Source of the DNA: Neovahlkampfia damariscottae
Lineage: Eukaryota > Heterolobosea > Selenaionea > Neovahlkampfiida > Neovahlkampfiidae
Assembly: GCA_016618085.1 (NCBI GenBank)
Contig: JABLTG010000048.1
Location: forward strand, 46,666 to 110,665
Direction of reading: 5' to 3'
DNA length: 64,000 bases
Part shown: positions 21,901 to 35,800 of the stretch, one piece after another
How positions within the stretch are numbered: the stretch's first letter is position 1
Layout of the letters: every line of letters starts with the position of its first letter
The notes under the pieces: model-generated
Told to the model about the DNA's origin: nothing
What the model saw: the letters and a program-made list of their open reading frames with translations, nothing else
The model's database searches: none
Translations under genes and position numbers: made by a program

Positions 21901-24900
21901 TCCATCTTTTTCGGATTTTTCAAAAAGTGTATATTCAATAGGATGTCCCAATAAATTTTCAATTGAGAAAGGAGGAAGTAAATTAATTTCACAATCAATA
22001 TTTCCTTCAGTATGATTTTTAATTTCCATTATACAAAAATAGTTTTCAGTTGAATTTGGCTTTGGACAGGTGATTAATCTCTTTCCTTCATTATGAGCCA
22101 AAACCAAAATTTCATACGCTTTTGGTTTTCCACTCCAAGAATATGAGTGATCTTCAGGTTTGAATATTAATTTTCCAGTTTTAATGTACTCAAATGGAAG
22201 ATAAATTTTTGAAGAAGAATCTAATAATCCAATAGATTGTATTGATTCTTTAATCATCATTCCTACGTTCCATTTTACTGTAGTTTTGTTTGATATTCTA
22301 CAACCTGTATGAACAGTTGCAACTTTTCTTCCGTCAATCAATTCAATTTCAACACAACACATCAAATCAATATTTGATTCATCTTGTGATTTCTTTTCTT
22401 CAATTGGAACAAATATTTTATCTATTTTATTCATAAGAATTTTATGAGTAAAACCATGAACATTAAGATAAATATAAAAATTCTTTCTAACTTCTTCTGG
22501 ATGTACTGTATTTTCAAATCTATATTCATCACCAGAATCCACTTCAATATCTGATGCATTAGAAGAAATTTTGAATTTGATTTTTGATCCACATTCATTT
22601 TTGATAGCATACATTTTGAATTTGGTTGTGATTGTAGTGGTGTTTTGATTTAAATCTGCAATCCACAATTTTGATGTTCTTGTCACAGTATTCACCATTG
22701 AACTTGTCATATTGAAATTAAGTAAACTTGTTTGAATAGTCAATGATGTTGACATATCTCCTTCTTTTTTAATTTTTACTCCATCAACAATCATCTTTTT
22801 CTTCTCAGGTTTTCTCACAAATTTAATGTGATTTAATTTATCCTGTTTTTCAATAATTGGTTCCCATTCAGCAATTGAAAAGTTGTAATAATTTGCTGAT
22901 AAAATGAAAGAGAGTTGAGCACCAATTTTTAAAACTTTATCTTGAATGAGATTTGCTTCAATAAAAATGTCACTAAATTTAATATCAAAAAGTGGAATGT
23001 CATGGTCTTTAATATCGTCTACAATTAATACTGATAAATTTTTTGAACATTTGAGATATAATTTGACTTTAATTTTAATATTTGATTCAATTGCTTCCAA
23101 AAATGAGTTATCAACAATTCCTTCTTTCACATCATTTGATAGGGGAATTATTGGTTGAATGATATTTGTAGTTTGCTTTTCAAATTTTTTAATTATTCTG
23201 TAAATAAATTTTATATCTTTGAAAGAAATTCTAAAATTTCCACCTTCAACAATATCAAATTTTAATGTCTTTAGTGATTGTTTTCCTTCTTCTTCAGTAT
23301 ACAAGTTAGCTGTTAAAATAATTGGTTCAACAATTGGTTGACCATGATTTTCTCCATCTGAAGATGAGATAAACATTTTTAATTCTTTTAATGATAAGTC
23401 ACCAATGATATTTTCAACACCATTTTCTACGTCTCTTGTTAATTTTACAGTTGTTCCTAATTCCAAAGTTAAATGTCTGGTGTCTAAAATAGTTTCGTCT
23501 TCAGGTAAAACGACAGTAGGTCTTCCAAATTTACCAACAAATGATATCTTTTTACTCCATTGTTTTTTTAAGTCAGTGAAAATTTCATTATTGACAAGTG
23601 ACTGAATATCAATTTTCTTTGCATTCTCTTCTTCAATTTCTTCTGTTGTCAAATTTTTTTCTTGCAAAATTGGTCTTCTGAGATAATAAGTATTCCAAAA
23701 GAAATCTTTAAAATCAAGAATAAATTCTGGTATCACCATTAATTTTGGAGAACTTAAATTAAGAAGTAATGTTTTTTCAAAATCTGGTTTTTGTTCAAAT
23801 GAAAATCTGAGACAATCTTCTTTTTCATTGCTCATTGAATCAAAAATTGTTGGATAAGCATTGTTTGATTGAAAACGTATATCTTCTCCAATAATTTTTT
23901 CAACAGTAACTTCAGTTTTGTAGGTATTTTCAACAGTGTATATATTGTCCCATTTGAGATTGTTTACTATTAATTGAGCGATAGCATCTTTTTCTTTATC
24001 TTTTCCTATTCCTTTTAATAATTTAACTGTCATTTTTGGAACATAAACACAGACATTAACTTTCAAAGCTTTGGAAGGATCAATATTCTTCTCAATTTTT
24101 TCATCAATTTTATTTTTTTCTTCTAAATTCTTTCTGATCTTATTTGCTTCTTCTAAAATTGATTCATAAAATTTTTGATCATTTTTGATATCCAAACCTT
24201 CTCTTATATTACCATTGATAATATCAAAAACCATTTGGTATTGAAGTGAAGACAAAGTAAAATTGACTTCTGATACTTGAACTTTCATTGAAAAAAGTGG
24301 ATGATCATAATTTGGATTAACAACTGATCTCATAATGTTAAATTCAACATCTGAATTGTTAACAGCAGGATAAATATTTCCATTATAAACTCCAGAAATA
24401 TACATTGAATTCAATTTAATATTATAGTTTTCCATCACAATTTTTCCATTATTAAAAATTTTAATTTCATTCTTCATTGATATTTTTCCTAAATCACCTA
24501 ATCCATAATCACCAGATTTGTAATTTAATGGCATGATAATTGTTGGATTTGTGGCTTCTATATCAAAATATACTAATGTTACTTTCTTAGATTCTTTAAC
24601 ATTTGGAATTTTAATTTTATCTAATCTTTTTGTTTCACGTTTCAATGCTTCCAAAAGTGGACCTTTGAGATAGTCTTGTAAAGACTTCCAAAATGTTTGA
24701 ATATGAACATATCTCACTGAATTCATTCTGGCTTTGAAGAATTTTGAATACTCTAATTTCTTCTCGGAATTTCTCTCATGAATATATGAAAATTCTATGA
24801 TACTTCCATTCTTATTGTTCAAACCCAATATTTCTGTATGTTTATTATCCTTAATTGAATAATCTGTTCCAACCACATCTCCAAAGGTTCCTGTGAATTC

Positions 24901-27900
24901 AACTTGTTTTTTATTGACCAAAATTTTGAATGAACTGCCTGACATTTTCAAATAAACAATTTTTTGCAATTTATTTAACAGCATCAATGAAATTTCTCCT
25001 GAATTTGCTGATAATTTAAAAAAGTTTCTATTGTCAACAATTTGACTTTTAAACTTTAAGTTTTCCAATTTAACTTTTGCAATTGGTGTGTAAATTCTTT
25101 CACTTGTGTCAACCTTATCAACAAATTCTCTAATATCGAATCCAAGTTCTATTAACTCTGAGACAATATTTGGTTGACAAAATAATTGAAGAGATTGAAA
25201 ATGAAAATCCAAAACAGTTATTGAATCTTTTTCAAAAATTGGTGATCCTACTTTTGAATATTTGAATGTAATTTCTACTAAATCTTCTTTATCTCTTTGG
25301 TCTGATAACAAAACATATGTTTTTTCTTGATCAACAGAATTAATTAAATCTTCAATAATCGCTGATTTAACTTTCAACGATAAAGTTGTATCATATTCTC
25401 TATGTTTCATATTGATTGAACATTTATCAAATTCTAATTTGGCAATTGCAGAATTTGAATTTCCTCTTGGTTGAAAAACAGTTGTAAATTTTTCTAAATT
25501 AAATTCAAATGCAAGAATTGTTTGTTCTTTTGATTTTGTTTTAAAAAGATCAAAATTTTCTTCTTTATCTGATAATAAAATATTTTGGAAACTGTGAACA
25601 GAAAAATTTTGATCTAAAGTTGAAATCATATTTCTCAATGTTAAAACCCAAGTATCTCTAATTTTTTGGTTTTCACAAATCAATTTAAATTGATAATTTT
25701 CATCATGAGAAGGTACAATTAATTCTAATTCCAATGGATTTTCTTCTGACTTTATAACATTTATATTGTCTTTTAATTGAATGATTGCAAGTATTTTAGT
25801 GATACTGTTCGAGTCTATAAAAAATAATTTTCTTGTTGATTTCAACTGAACAGTACATGGATAATTATCTATATTTGTAAATGGTCCTGATACTTTCATT
25901 TTGTTATAAAGTTTTAAATCTGAATTTGAATCTCCAGTTGGATTTATTATCAAATCAATTAACAAATTAATTAATTTTAAAAATGTTTCTAATTTCTCAG
26001 GTGACAAGCTCATATTTACAGAAGGTATTTTACCAGCAACTAAAAATCTTTTTAAATTCTCTTGATCAGGAACAATACATTTTGCAATCATTATTTCAAA
26101 ACTAATTTTATCCAATATTTGAATGGATCTATCTGGATTTGAATTATAAGTCGAAAAAAATTCATCAGCAGGTTTATCTGGAATCATAACTTGGAAGATG
26201 TTCAAAATTTAAATAATTTACCTTGAATATCTGACATGGTAAAGTAGAATCTATCATAGTAATCTGAATTTTTTACAGATTTTTCTTCTTTCACTCTTTC
26301 TTTTCTTTTTGTATCAATATCACTTTTTAAACTAAATCTTCCAAAATCAAAAAATAAAAATTTAGAGTTTTTGTCTTCTGAATCTACTGGTATAATTAAA
26401 TTTGGAGCTTTTATATCAAGTAAAATATCAATGGCATATTTATTTTCAAGTGCAAGTCTAAGTTCATCAACTGCCAATTGTTTAACTTTTTTTACATGTT
26501 TTTTAGCTAAATTTTCAAGTGTTTTAAAATTAATATCATCAAAATTGAAAAATCCAACTTTAAAAAATTAAAAGAAAAAATGACAAACTTAGTTTTTGTA
26601 TGAATTTTGTGTTCAAAATAATATCTACTCTATCCAGATTCACACCAAAATAATAATCAGATTTTCCTCCTGAAGGACTTTTTTCCATAAAAAGTGTCAT
26701 TAAAGAAGAAGATGATCCTTGAGTTTGTCTTCTTGAAATAATTTTGTTAAAGGTTGTATTTTCATTTGTTCTGTCATGTAATTCAAACATTCCTATACTT
26801 GCTAAACACTAAAAAATTAAATGAAAATTGTGTTTTACCTTAAAAGAACCTTTTAGAAGTTGTAAATCACACATAACATCAGCAACAGCAATAGTTGTAA
26901 TTGGTTTTTTAAAAACATGATCTATCAGTGACAAAGAACCAGTAACAAAATGAAAATGAACTTTCATTTTCACATACTAAAAAAAATTTTAATTTCAAAT
27001 TTAATTCTTACGTCTGTAGGTAATTCTTTTTCTTCTTCTTTATAACTTCCAACAAATTTTATCAATTCTTGTTTTTGTTCTTTATTCAATTGAATAGTTC
27101 CAGGAGTTGGCAATCCGACCTATACAACATTTAAAAAAAAATAAGAATTACATTAAAGTTGAATTTAAACCAAGATGTTTTTTTTTGTGTTTCTATTTGA
27201 ACTTTTTTCCAAGCATCATGTTGTTTGGCTTCTTCTTGTATCTCAGCATTTGCAATTTTTCGAAAACTAACAAAGTTGTCAAAAAACCAAATTAAATTCT
27301 TACTGTAACAAGTCTGTTAAACTTCTTTTTAATTCAATACTTTTAAATATATCTGTTTCTTTCTCTGTTAATGGAGCTTCCCATGGAACTTGTAAATATT
27401 TCTTGTACAAGGGTATATAATTTGTTTGATCATTTTTTCTGTCTAGATATGCTTTCCAAGAAAACTTTGGAAATTTCTTCTCTTGTCCTTTTGCTTTGAG
27501 TAAATATAACCACCATCCTTTTGGGTCTTTCTTTGGAGATACAGTTGGTCTAAATTTACGATTTGGAGCTAACATTGGGAAATTTGTGAAATATGAAAAT
27601 ATCTGTAAAAAGTCTCTGTACTGAACATCATCTATGTGGAACTTCATATTGTAAAAAACAAAATTAGCTTCAAATTGTGGTTTTGTGAAATCTGTTGACA
27701 AACCAATTTTTTGTAACTGTAGATGAATTGAAGCCTTCATAGGATCTAAAACGTACTTGTGTTGGTTCACTTTAATCTTCAAAAAAAAGTTGTAAATTTT
27801 TTTTTTTTTTTTTACTGAGTCTTTCAAAATGGTTACAAGTTCGCTTGCCTTCTTTCCATTCATTTTAGAAATTATATTTTTTGGATCTTCTTTGTTATTA

Positions 27901-28657
27901 AAATACAGAGCAAAGTTGTTCATCTGAACCAATTTATAAGTAATTTCACCAATTTCTTTTGAAAAAGAAGGAGAGTAATTTTCATCAGTTGATTCTATAA
28001 TAACACTTTCTAAAGTAGCTCCTAATACCCTCGGTTGTGGAAACTTAAATAAATTAAAAACAAAACAAAACAATACCTGAGTATCTTCATAACGAATGTG
28101 AACATTTGTCAAACGAATTTGAAGATTATTTACAATAATTTCCATCAATTTAGCAACAAAACCAGGATTAGTTGGATCATTTCTTGGACTTTGTGTTTCT
28201 AAAAAATTAAAAAAAAATTAAAATGTTAACCTTCTGTAGTTTCGTTTGAATTTTTTTTTGTTGATTCATATTTTTCAAGAGCATCTAATTTTAATTGATG
28301 TTTTTTTAGTCTTTCATTTTTTTCATTCCAACTACAAACAATTTTTGGTTTTAAAACAACCAAAACATTCGAAATTTCAACAACAACAGGTTCACTTCTC
28401 ATCTAATAAAATTTAAAAAAATGAAGAATTACCTTTGTCCATGGAATTGTGATTTTTAATTTTTCTAAAACTCCAAATGATATAACAACAGGCATTAGTG
28501 GAGATATATCATCTAGTGCATCTGGTTTCAAAAGAAGGTTATTTAGAGTCACGTCTCCATCCCAAATTCCAATATTTAACGATTTTGGGTCAAAATTCTG
28601 TACATATCTTTCTAAATACCCAACTAATAAATTTGAGACTATTGACTCAAGTACCAT
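18915..28657 (-). CDS. VPS13: VPS13-family lipid transfer protein
   Basis: About 3,000 residues in more than 12 exons; one exon (20659-26205) alone codes ~1,840 residues. VPS13 proteins form a hydrophobic groove that carries bulk phospholipid between membranes at contact sites. Seen in order: the chorein N-terminus (MVLESIVSNLLVGYLERYVQ, the LNIGIWDGDVTLNNL block and PWTK); RLTNVHIRYED; extended chorein-like beta stretches; the VAB/SHR-BD repeat region (YTPYWIINQSNLKINLRI, then the FSIDNVG and LVNKTGE repeats); and the ATG2-C-like C-terminal region with NPVGLFNDL, FTKGIAKGSLSFLKHS, GTFNTASKFTQSIGNG, GIFVKPVQGATEEGFSGFMKG and KPITGIFDLASKTTEGI. The last exon is a PH-like domain. Introns are 30-40 nt. 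Which human paralogue is nearest cannot be said. Confidence 0.94.
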
Positions 28658-29102
28658 TCCAACAGAAAAAGAAGTTGACTGATGATTGGATAAAACTCAG
28701 AGAGAAGAAACACTCAAAAACATTGGAAACATGTTTGTGAAAAAAAATTGAAAGAAAGAAGATGTATTCATAATATTCTGTATTTAAAGTTCTTAGTTCT
28801 AAATTTCACCACACTGGTTAAAGTCTTTAGCTCAACATTAAGAATCACTTCACAAGAAGTTAGAATATTATTCATTGAGAAAGGGTCAAATTTGTGAAGA
28901 AATTAACCATGGAAACGGATTTGAAATCTCAAAGACTATAACACTCAAAAACTCCATGGAAAAAACTTAATTTTGCTGGACTTGGAACGAAAAATACAAA
29001 ACAAAGAAAGTTTTTGCTTTATTACCAAAATAGAAACTGGAAATTATGTTTATTTTTAACTTCAACTTTGACGTTGAAAACCACTTTTTATTCGTCGTTC
29101 AC
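28658..29102. other. Divergent spacer between VPS13 and a P-loop kinase gene
   Basis: 445 bp, no gene recognised. ATTGGAT at 28685-28691 is 28 bp from the VPS13 start. A short direct repeat (CACTCAAAAAC) occurs near 28708 and 28939. An in-frame ATG at 29046 could extend the kinase by 19 residues, but these look non-coding. Confidence 0.45.
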
Positions 29103-29636
29103 ATGGGAAAGAAAAGCACTTCAACAAAAGCAACAAAAATCACTAACAACAAAATATTTGTGCTTGTACTTACAGGTCTACCAGGTTCAGGAAAATCAAC
29201 AATCTCAACAGAATTAGAAAAATCAGGGTGGATTAGAATTTCTCAAGATGAACTTGGCAGCTTATCAAACTGTAAACAACTTTTTGAAAAATCATTGAAA
29301 AAGAATCGAAGTGTGATCGTAGATAGGTGTAATGTTCATGACAAAGAAAGAAAAATTTGGTTTAACGAAGCAAAACGAATTGGATTGACAAAAGAAAATA
29401 TGGAATCTTTATTTGTGAATACACCAATGGAAGTTTGTATAAAGAGAGTAAAGAACCGACTTAAACATCCAACATTGGGTCCTGACGAAGGCGAAGAAGT
29501 GATTAAAAGTTTTGGTGGAACTTTAAAACCACCAACTGAATTTGAACCTTTTAATACGCTGCATGAAGTGAAATCAGACGTTGATGTTCGTAATGCTATC
29601 AAGTTATTTTCGAATTATCCAATTAACAAAAAATAA
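29103..29636 (+). CDS. P-loop kinase related to PNKP/AAA_33 polynucleotide kinases
   Basis: Single exon, 177 residues. Walker A is GLPGSGKST at about residue 24; then WIRISQDELGS (the substrate-side block of polynucleotide-kinase-like enzymes), SVIVDRCNVHDKERKIWFNEA (the conserved VIDRCNxxxxxR segment), a helix with VCIKRVKNRLKHPTL containing lid arginines, and EEVIKSFGGTLKPPTEFEPF. The same motif series is found in the kinase part of PNKP and in the kinase half of plant and fungal aprataxin-like fusions, so the substrate is probably a nucleic-acid 5' end; no phosphatase or HIT domain is attached. The ATG at 29103 gives the best family fit. Confidence 0.75.
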   Translation: MGKKSTSTKATKITNNKIFVLVLTGLPGSGKSTISTELEKSGWIRISQDELGSLSNCKQLFEKSLKKNRSVIVDRCNVHDKERKIWFNEAKRIGLTKENMESLFVNTPMEVCIKRVKNRLKHPTLGPDEGEEVIKSFGGTLKPPTEFEPFNTLHEVKSDVDVRNAIKLFSNYPINKK

Positions 29637-29790
29637 AGTAAAATTCTTGAAACCAAAAACTATATATTGAAATTATATCACAATTTATTGATGTGTCTGT
29701 GTAAAACAACTGTTTTCGTTAAACATAAGCCACAAAGACATCTCCACTGTTTTTTTTTGAAACTGAGAGTGATGATTGGATAATTTTCAT

Positions 29791-29823
29791 TTTGATTGGA
29801 TTATTTTTTCCGATCCAATCAAA
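29791..29823. promoter_or_regulatory. Palindromic CCAAT pair before TRRAP
   Basis: TTTGATTGGAT at 29791-29801 is the exact reverse complement of ATCCAATCAAA at 29813-29823, with an 11-bp spacer. A third copy (GATTGGAT) lies at ~29774. The TRRAP ATG follows 42 bp later. Confidence 0.5.
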
Positions 29824-29864
29824 TTTCGTATTTCCATTAAAATTTTCAGCGCCGAGTTGATCAC

Positions 29865-32800
29865 ATGAGTTTAGATTTGAACTTCAGTGAAATAGCGGCA
29901 CAAATCGTTGCCTCAATACAAAGTAACAAAATATCAATTAAATAACACTATACAGATGACTCGTCGAATTTAATAAAATTGCTGAGTGACCTCTATGAAA
30001 ATATGGAAATTGTTCATACAGCGGAATACAAAAAATTCTTAAAAGAATTATTGGCCCCTCTTGGTAGAATTATGACAGAAATTCCGTGCCAATTCGTAGA
30101 TGGTGACTTACAAAAAATCAGAAACCTTACATTGGAAATTTTTCACAGAATACCTTTGAATGACGTAAATCAAAATTTTATTTAAAAAAATAGATTTTCT
30201 CACCACACGCTCATGATATGATTCGAATTTGTCTTGAAATTTTTGAACAAGATAATGAAGAAAATTCTTTACTTGCTATGAAAATTATAACGGACATTCA
30301 CAAAATATATAAAACAGAAATTGAAAATATAGCAGTTGAAAGATTAGTTCAATTCATGATTTCATTTTATAAAGACTTTTCGAAAATATCAACAGATTTA
30401 ATAAGAGATACCATGTCTGAAACAAAATCACCTTTAGAAAAAAAACAAGTGAAGAAAAAAGAGTTGATAGAAAGTAAAAAGTCGTTGAAAGTTATCACAG
30501 AAACACCTCATTTATTGGTTTTATTTTTTCAACTTTACAGTCATTCATCAAAATATTTGAACGAATTATTACCAGAAATGAAAAATGTTTTAAATTTTAA
30601 AATTGATCCACCTTCAGTTTCAGATTCAGCAAAAAGATTACATTACATTGATTTCTTTTTATGCCAAGTTAAAGTAAGAATTTCATTTCACATTTAAAAT
30701 TTACTTCAAAAGATTGTTTCATTTTATGCTTATGCTATGAAAGCTTATCCAGAGTACATGAAAGAATTAAGAGGAATTATTCCAAATTTACTTTCTCAGT
30801 ATTTGATTAAATGTCCAAATGAAGCTTTGACAACAAGAAAAGAGTTATTGGTTATTATGAAACATATGATTGATACAAATGCTAATGCTGATTTAAGACC
30901 AAAGTTTTTAAATTTTTTAGATTCACTTCTTGATGAAAAAATACTCTTAGGTACAAACAGATCAAGTTATGAATCAATGAGACCACTCGCTTATAACACA
31001 CTTGCAGACTTAATACACAACAGTAGAGAAAAATTATCAACACCTCAAATTTCAAAAATTGTTCAATTTTCAACAAAGATTATGTATGATACTGAAGTTT
31101 CAATGACACATCAAACATTATTTGCAAAGTTACTTGTTCATTTAGTTGAAACATTATTCAAATTAAAAGGAGATACATCAAAAAATGATCCAAATGAAAA
31201 AGAAACAGGAAGAGTTATTCTTTTGGTTTGAGTTTTTTTTTTTGATTTTCTTCATAGAACATTATGGCCTCCTTTGTTTTGAAAATTAAAAGTTTATCAA
31301 CTGCAGTTAAAAGGATGGTAGAAGAGCAAGAAAAAGTGGATAAAGAACAAAAAACAGAACCAGAGACTATTAGTGAACTTCAACAAACTTATAAACGTAT
31401 GTTGATGTTTTTTATTTTAACATTTTCAGTGCACAAAACTTTTTTGAAGACACTTATTCTTGGTTTGAAGAATGTCATTTTTGTTTTAATTTCAGATCAA
31501 AATATCACAAAATCACCAATTGAAGAAATTAAATTGTTCAAGACTTTATTTAAATATGGTTTGCAATGTGTTATTATTTTTAGTTTATCAGCCAAATACA
31601 ATGGAACAGATGATAAAGAAGAACTTGAATCTTTTGCTTCACTTTTTGTTATTCCAAGTCAAAGAACATTTCAAGAAGTTTTTAAACAAAATATGGATTA
31701 CTTTTACAAATATATTCAACAAAATCCATCTTATTTACACATAGCTTCACATTTTTTAAAAAATATGCAAGTATCTGCAGGATTTTCAGAAATTCTTTTA
31801 AATTTTTTGGTTGAAAACATGGAGTAAGTAGAACTTTATTTTTCACATTTTCATCAGTAAATTGGAAGGAACTGATAATGAATCAACTATTTTAGTCAAA
31901 ATATTTCGTTTAGTATTTCAATCTATTTCGGATATTCCAGCAAATGAATCAATGTTAAAACCATATTTAAGTCAAATTGTTCATAAATGTTTAGCAAAAG
32001 CAAATCAAAACAAAGAATCAAAAAATTATTTCATCACTCTAAAAATACTCTTTAAAAGTATTTCCAATGGAAAATATGGTAAAATTATTCATTCAATACT
32101 TATTCATATTAAGATGTTTTGATCAAAGAATTTTTAACATTATTACCTGAAATTATTGAAAAATTGACTGATTTATTAAAAGGTTCATTAAAATCACAAA
32201 TTAGAGATTTAGCAATTGAACTTTGTTTAAATATTCCAGTTAAGATTCATGTATTAGCTCCACACATTCCTAGTCTCGTGAAACCTGTTTTATTGGCTTT
32301 AGAAGGATCAGGAGAAATAGTTTCTGCTGGTTTAAAAAATTTAGATTCATGGGTTGATTCTCTGAGATCAGAATCTTTAGAACCAATTTTAAAACCTGTT
32401 ATGCCTGATTTGATGATTGCTTTATTCAGTCATTTAAGAAGTACACCTTATCCTCATGGAATGTTGACAATGAAAATTATTGCTAAACTTGGTGGATTGA
32501 ACAGAAAATATTTAAAAGAGCAACCAATTGTTGATATTGATGAATTTGAAAATACATTCGAGGTTAATGTTAGACTACAAAATGAAAGCATGCCATTCTT
32601 CTTTTCAATGGACAAATTTGTCAATTTATCAAGAAGAATATTTTTTTCAGGATCAGATGATAATTCACGTATTCAATCATTCAACTTTTTGAAATATTGT
32701 TTTGTTTCTTTATTGAACCTTGATGGAGATATTTCAAATTATAAATTTCCGGAAAGTGTTGGACAATTAAAAACACCAAAACTTGCTTTGACAATTTCAA

Positions 32801-35800
32801 CTTCAACAAATACTTATGATCCTTATAATGTCGAAGGAAAAGTTGAACAAAAAAACAAAAGACGACTCAGTTCGGAAAGTAATATTTTCAAAAAACTTTT
32901 ATCAACAATTTTAATTGCAAATGGAGATCCAACATTGAAAAATCATGTGAGTGAATTCGTAGATCAAGTTTTTCGTCATTTTTCACTTTTATTCATTTCT
33001 CAATGTAATTATCCACAAGATCCTTTGACAGAATTAAATTTGGATTTATTTTTAGATTCAATAGTTGATATGTTCTCTCATGATAAATCTGATATCACAA
33101 AAGAAGCTGCTGAAGCTACATTTGAAAAATTTATTAAAGTTTTTGAAGAAACATGTGAAGATAAAGAATTAATGTTACAATTTCTTATTTGGGATAAATT
33201 AGCTACAAGATTATTCCATTGTTGCTATCAAAAAGAATGGTATAAAAAACTAGGAGGTTGTCGTGGAATTTCATGTTTATGCAGAAATTTATCATCTGCA
33301 TGGATCAAAAAACATGAAATTGATTTTGTGAAAGCACTTTTATTCATAATCAAAGATTCACAATCTCACACTCCAAATTTTGTAATTGATATCACAATTG
33401 ATTCGTTAAAAAGACTCATCATTTTATCACATGAAGATGAAAAAGGAAAATTAAAAGATGCAAAAGAAGGAAAAGAGATTTCGAAAAAACTACATGATCT
33501 ACTTTTAGTTTTAGTTTCTGAATTATCATCGGCTCATGATGCTGTACGCCGCGAAGTTCAACTTCTTTTACAACTTGTTTCTGAATTAACAAATCAAACA
33601 ATTACCAGTTTACTTGATAATTTCAAAAATAGTTTGACAAATTCAATTATCGTTTCAAGATTCAAACAACTTCCAGGACCACTTCAAACAGGATTTTGTG
33701 ATGCTTTAAGATTTTTTATTTCTTTAGATCCACCTTTATTACCATTATCAAAAGAAATTATTGAAATTATTCATCGTGCTTGGTTGTTATTTTTCAGATA
33801 CAAAGAAGAATCTCAAACACTGGTGATTGATGCTGAAAAGAAAATTCAAATGAGTTTGAAAATGGAATGCATGAAATTAATCAAACAGGCTCTTGTATTA
33901 CCTGAAATGAGCTCAAATCCTGCAAACCATGATATCAGAGATAAAATCATTGAAACATTTTTCAGTAGTCTTTCATCTTGTAATAAGGAAATTATTGAAA
34001 TAGCAAAATCTGGTTTATCTCAATTTGTCAAAGAACAAAAAGTACCAAGAGAATTACTTCAAAAATCCCTTCGTCCTGTTCTTTCAAATCTTGGAAGTTA
34101 TACAAAATTAACAATTCCTGTGTTACAAACTTTAGAACATCTTTTGGAATTATGCACTTCATATTTTAGTGTTAAACTTGGAGAACAATTAGTTGAACAT
34201 CTTAAAGCTTGGACAAATCCACAAAAAATTCAACATTTGGAAAAGAATGACATCACTAAAGCAGCAGCCAATATTTTACATTTGTTTTCATTTTTACCAA
34301 AGGATTCTGTGAAATTCTTGCCAGTATTAGTTGGTTTAACTCTTCAATTGGAAAAAGCTTGGAAAAGTAACTTTAGTGAATATTCAAGTCCATTTCGTAA
34401 ACCTCTTCAAAAATATCTTTCATTTTATCCTGAACAAACAGTTGAATACTTTTTAGGAATGAAAGGAGAAATATTCAAAAATGAAGATTCATTCAATTTA
34501 TTCTTAACAGTTTTGAAATATGACGATGAAAATTTAATCAGAGAATACCTTGTTCAAAATCCAGATTGTTTATTATTTTCATCAAAATTATTATCACCAT
34601 CCATTCCAGATGAACAAAAATTAGGAATTCACCACAAATTTTTAAAAATCATTCAATGTTTATGTAAAAAAGGACAAGATATTTTGTTAAAACCAAAGAA
34701 CAAAAAGATATTGAATGAAATTCGTCAAATTTGGAATGATATTCAAATTTATAGTCCAACAGTTCATCCAATACCATTCAATTCACCATTCATTGAAGTT
34801 CCAAAATTAATTCTCCAAATTTTCATAAAATATTGTTTGGTTGATGATAAAGAAGTTGATATTTTATTTTTGATGCTCCCACTTTTCAAGACAACATTAT
34901 TTGATTTTACATTTTTAAAGGAATTTTATGTTTATGATGTTGTGAAATTTTCACCAGAGAGAAAATATTCAATGATCATGAAATTCTTGGATTATATGAA
35001 AACCAATCAAACAAATAAAACAGAAGCACTTGAATATTGTGTATTCAAACCATTAGAATATGAATTTGAAAAGAATCCAATTGACAATTTTGTTGATAAA
35101 AGACTGATTGAAAAAATGTCAGAATTGTTTGTTGAAAATCCAAATCTTGAAGAATCACTTAGAGTTGAAATCATTAATTTGGTAAACTTGCTCGTCAAAA
35201 CATCACATTCAAAGATTGATCCAAAACTCAGAGAACAAATTTTGAAATTCTTTTATGCTCATATGAGACAAGAAGATTCACCAAGCAAATTTGCATCATT
35301 CATTTTATCAGTCAATTTTATCAAAGCTTTTAAGACTCCTGAAAAAGTTATTTTACAAGTTTACTTATCATTATTAAAATCAACACAATCTGAAGGAAAA
35401 GAAGCTGTAAAGAAATCATTAGATATATTATTACCAGTTTTACCTGAACGTTTACCGCTTGTGGTAGATGCAAAGGCTACTACATCACAATATCCTGTAT
35501 GGGTAAAAATTACAAAAAAAATGATTGTTGAAGAAGGATTCTCTTTGTCTAAATTGATTCACTGTTTACAAGTGATTGTTAGACACTCAAAAATATTCTA
35601 TGAATATCGTGAGCTCTTTATACATCATATAGTAAGTTCATTATCAAGAATTGGATTACCATCAACACCATCAGCAGAAAATAAAAGATTTGCAACTGAT
35701 TTAGCTGATTTAATCATTGAATGGGAAAAAATTACAGTTGAAGAAGAAAATAAAAATGAAGAACCAATGGAAACTGAAATGGTGAGTCCAAATTCAAAGA

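Noticed and set aside
28658-28760. Plus-strand frames opposite the VPS13 first exon
   Set aside because: They are antisense to the chorein domain and have no similarity to known proteins.
29014-29217. Overlapping 67-codon frame at the start of the P-loop kinase
   Set aside because: Shadow of the kinase frame; the Walker A and downstream motifs are in the other frame.
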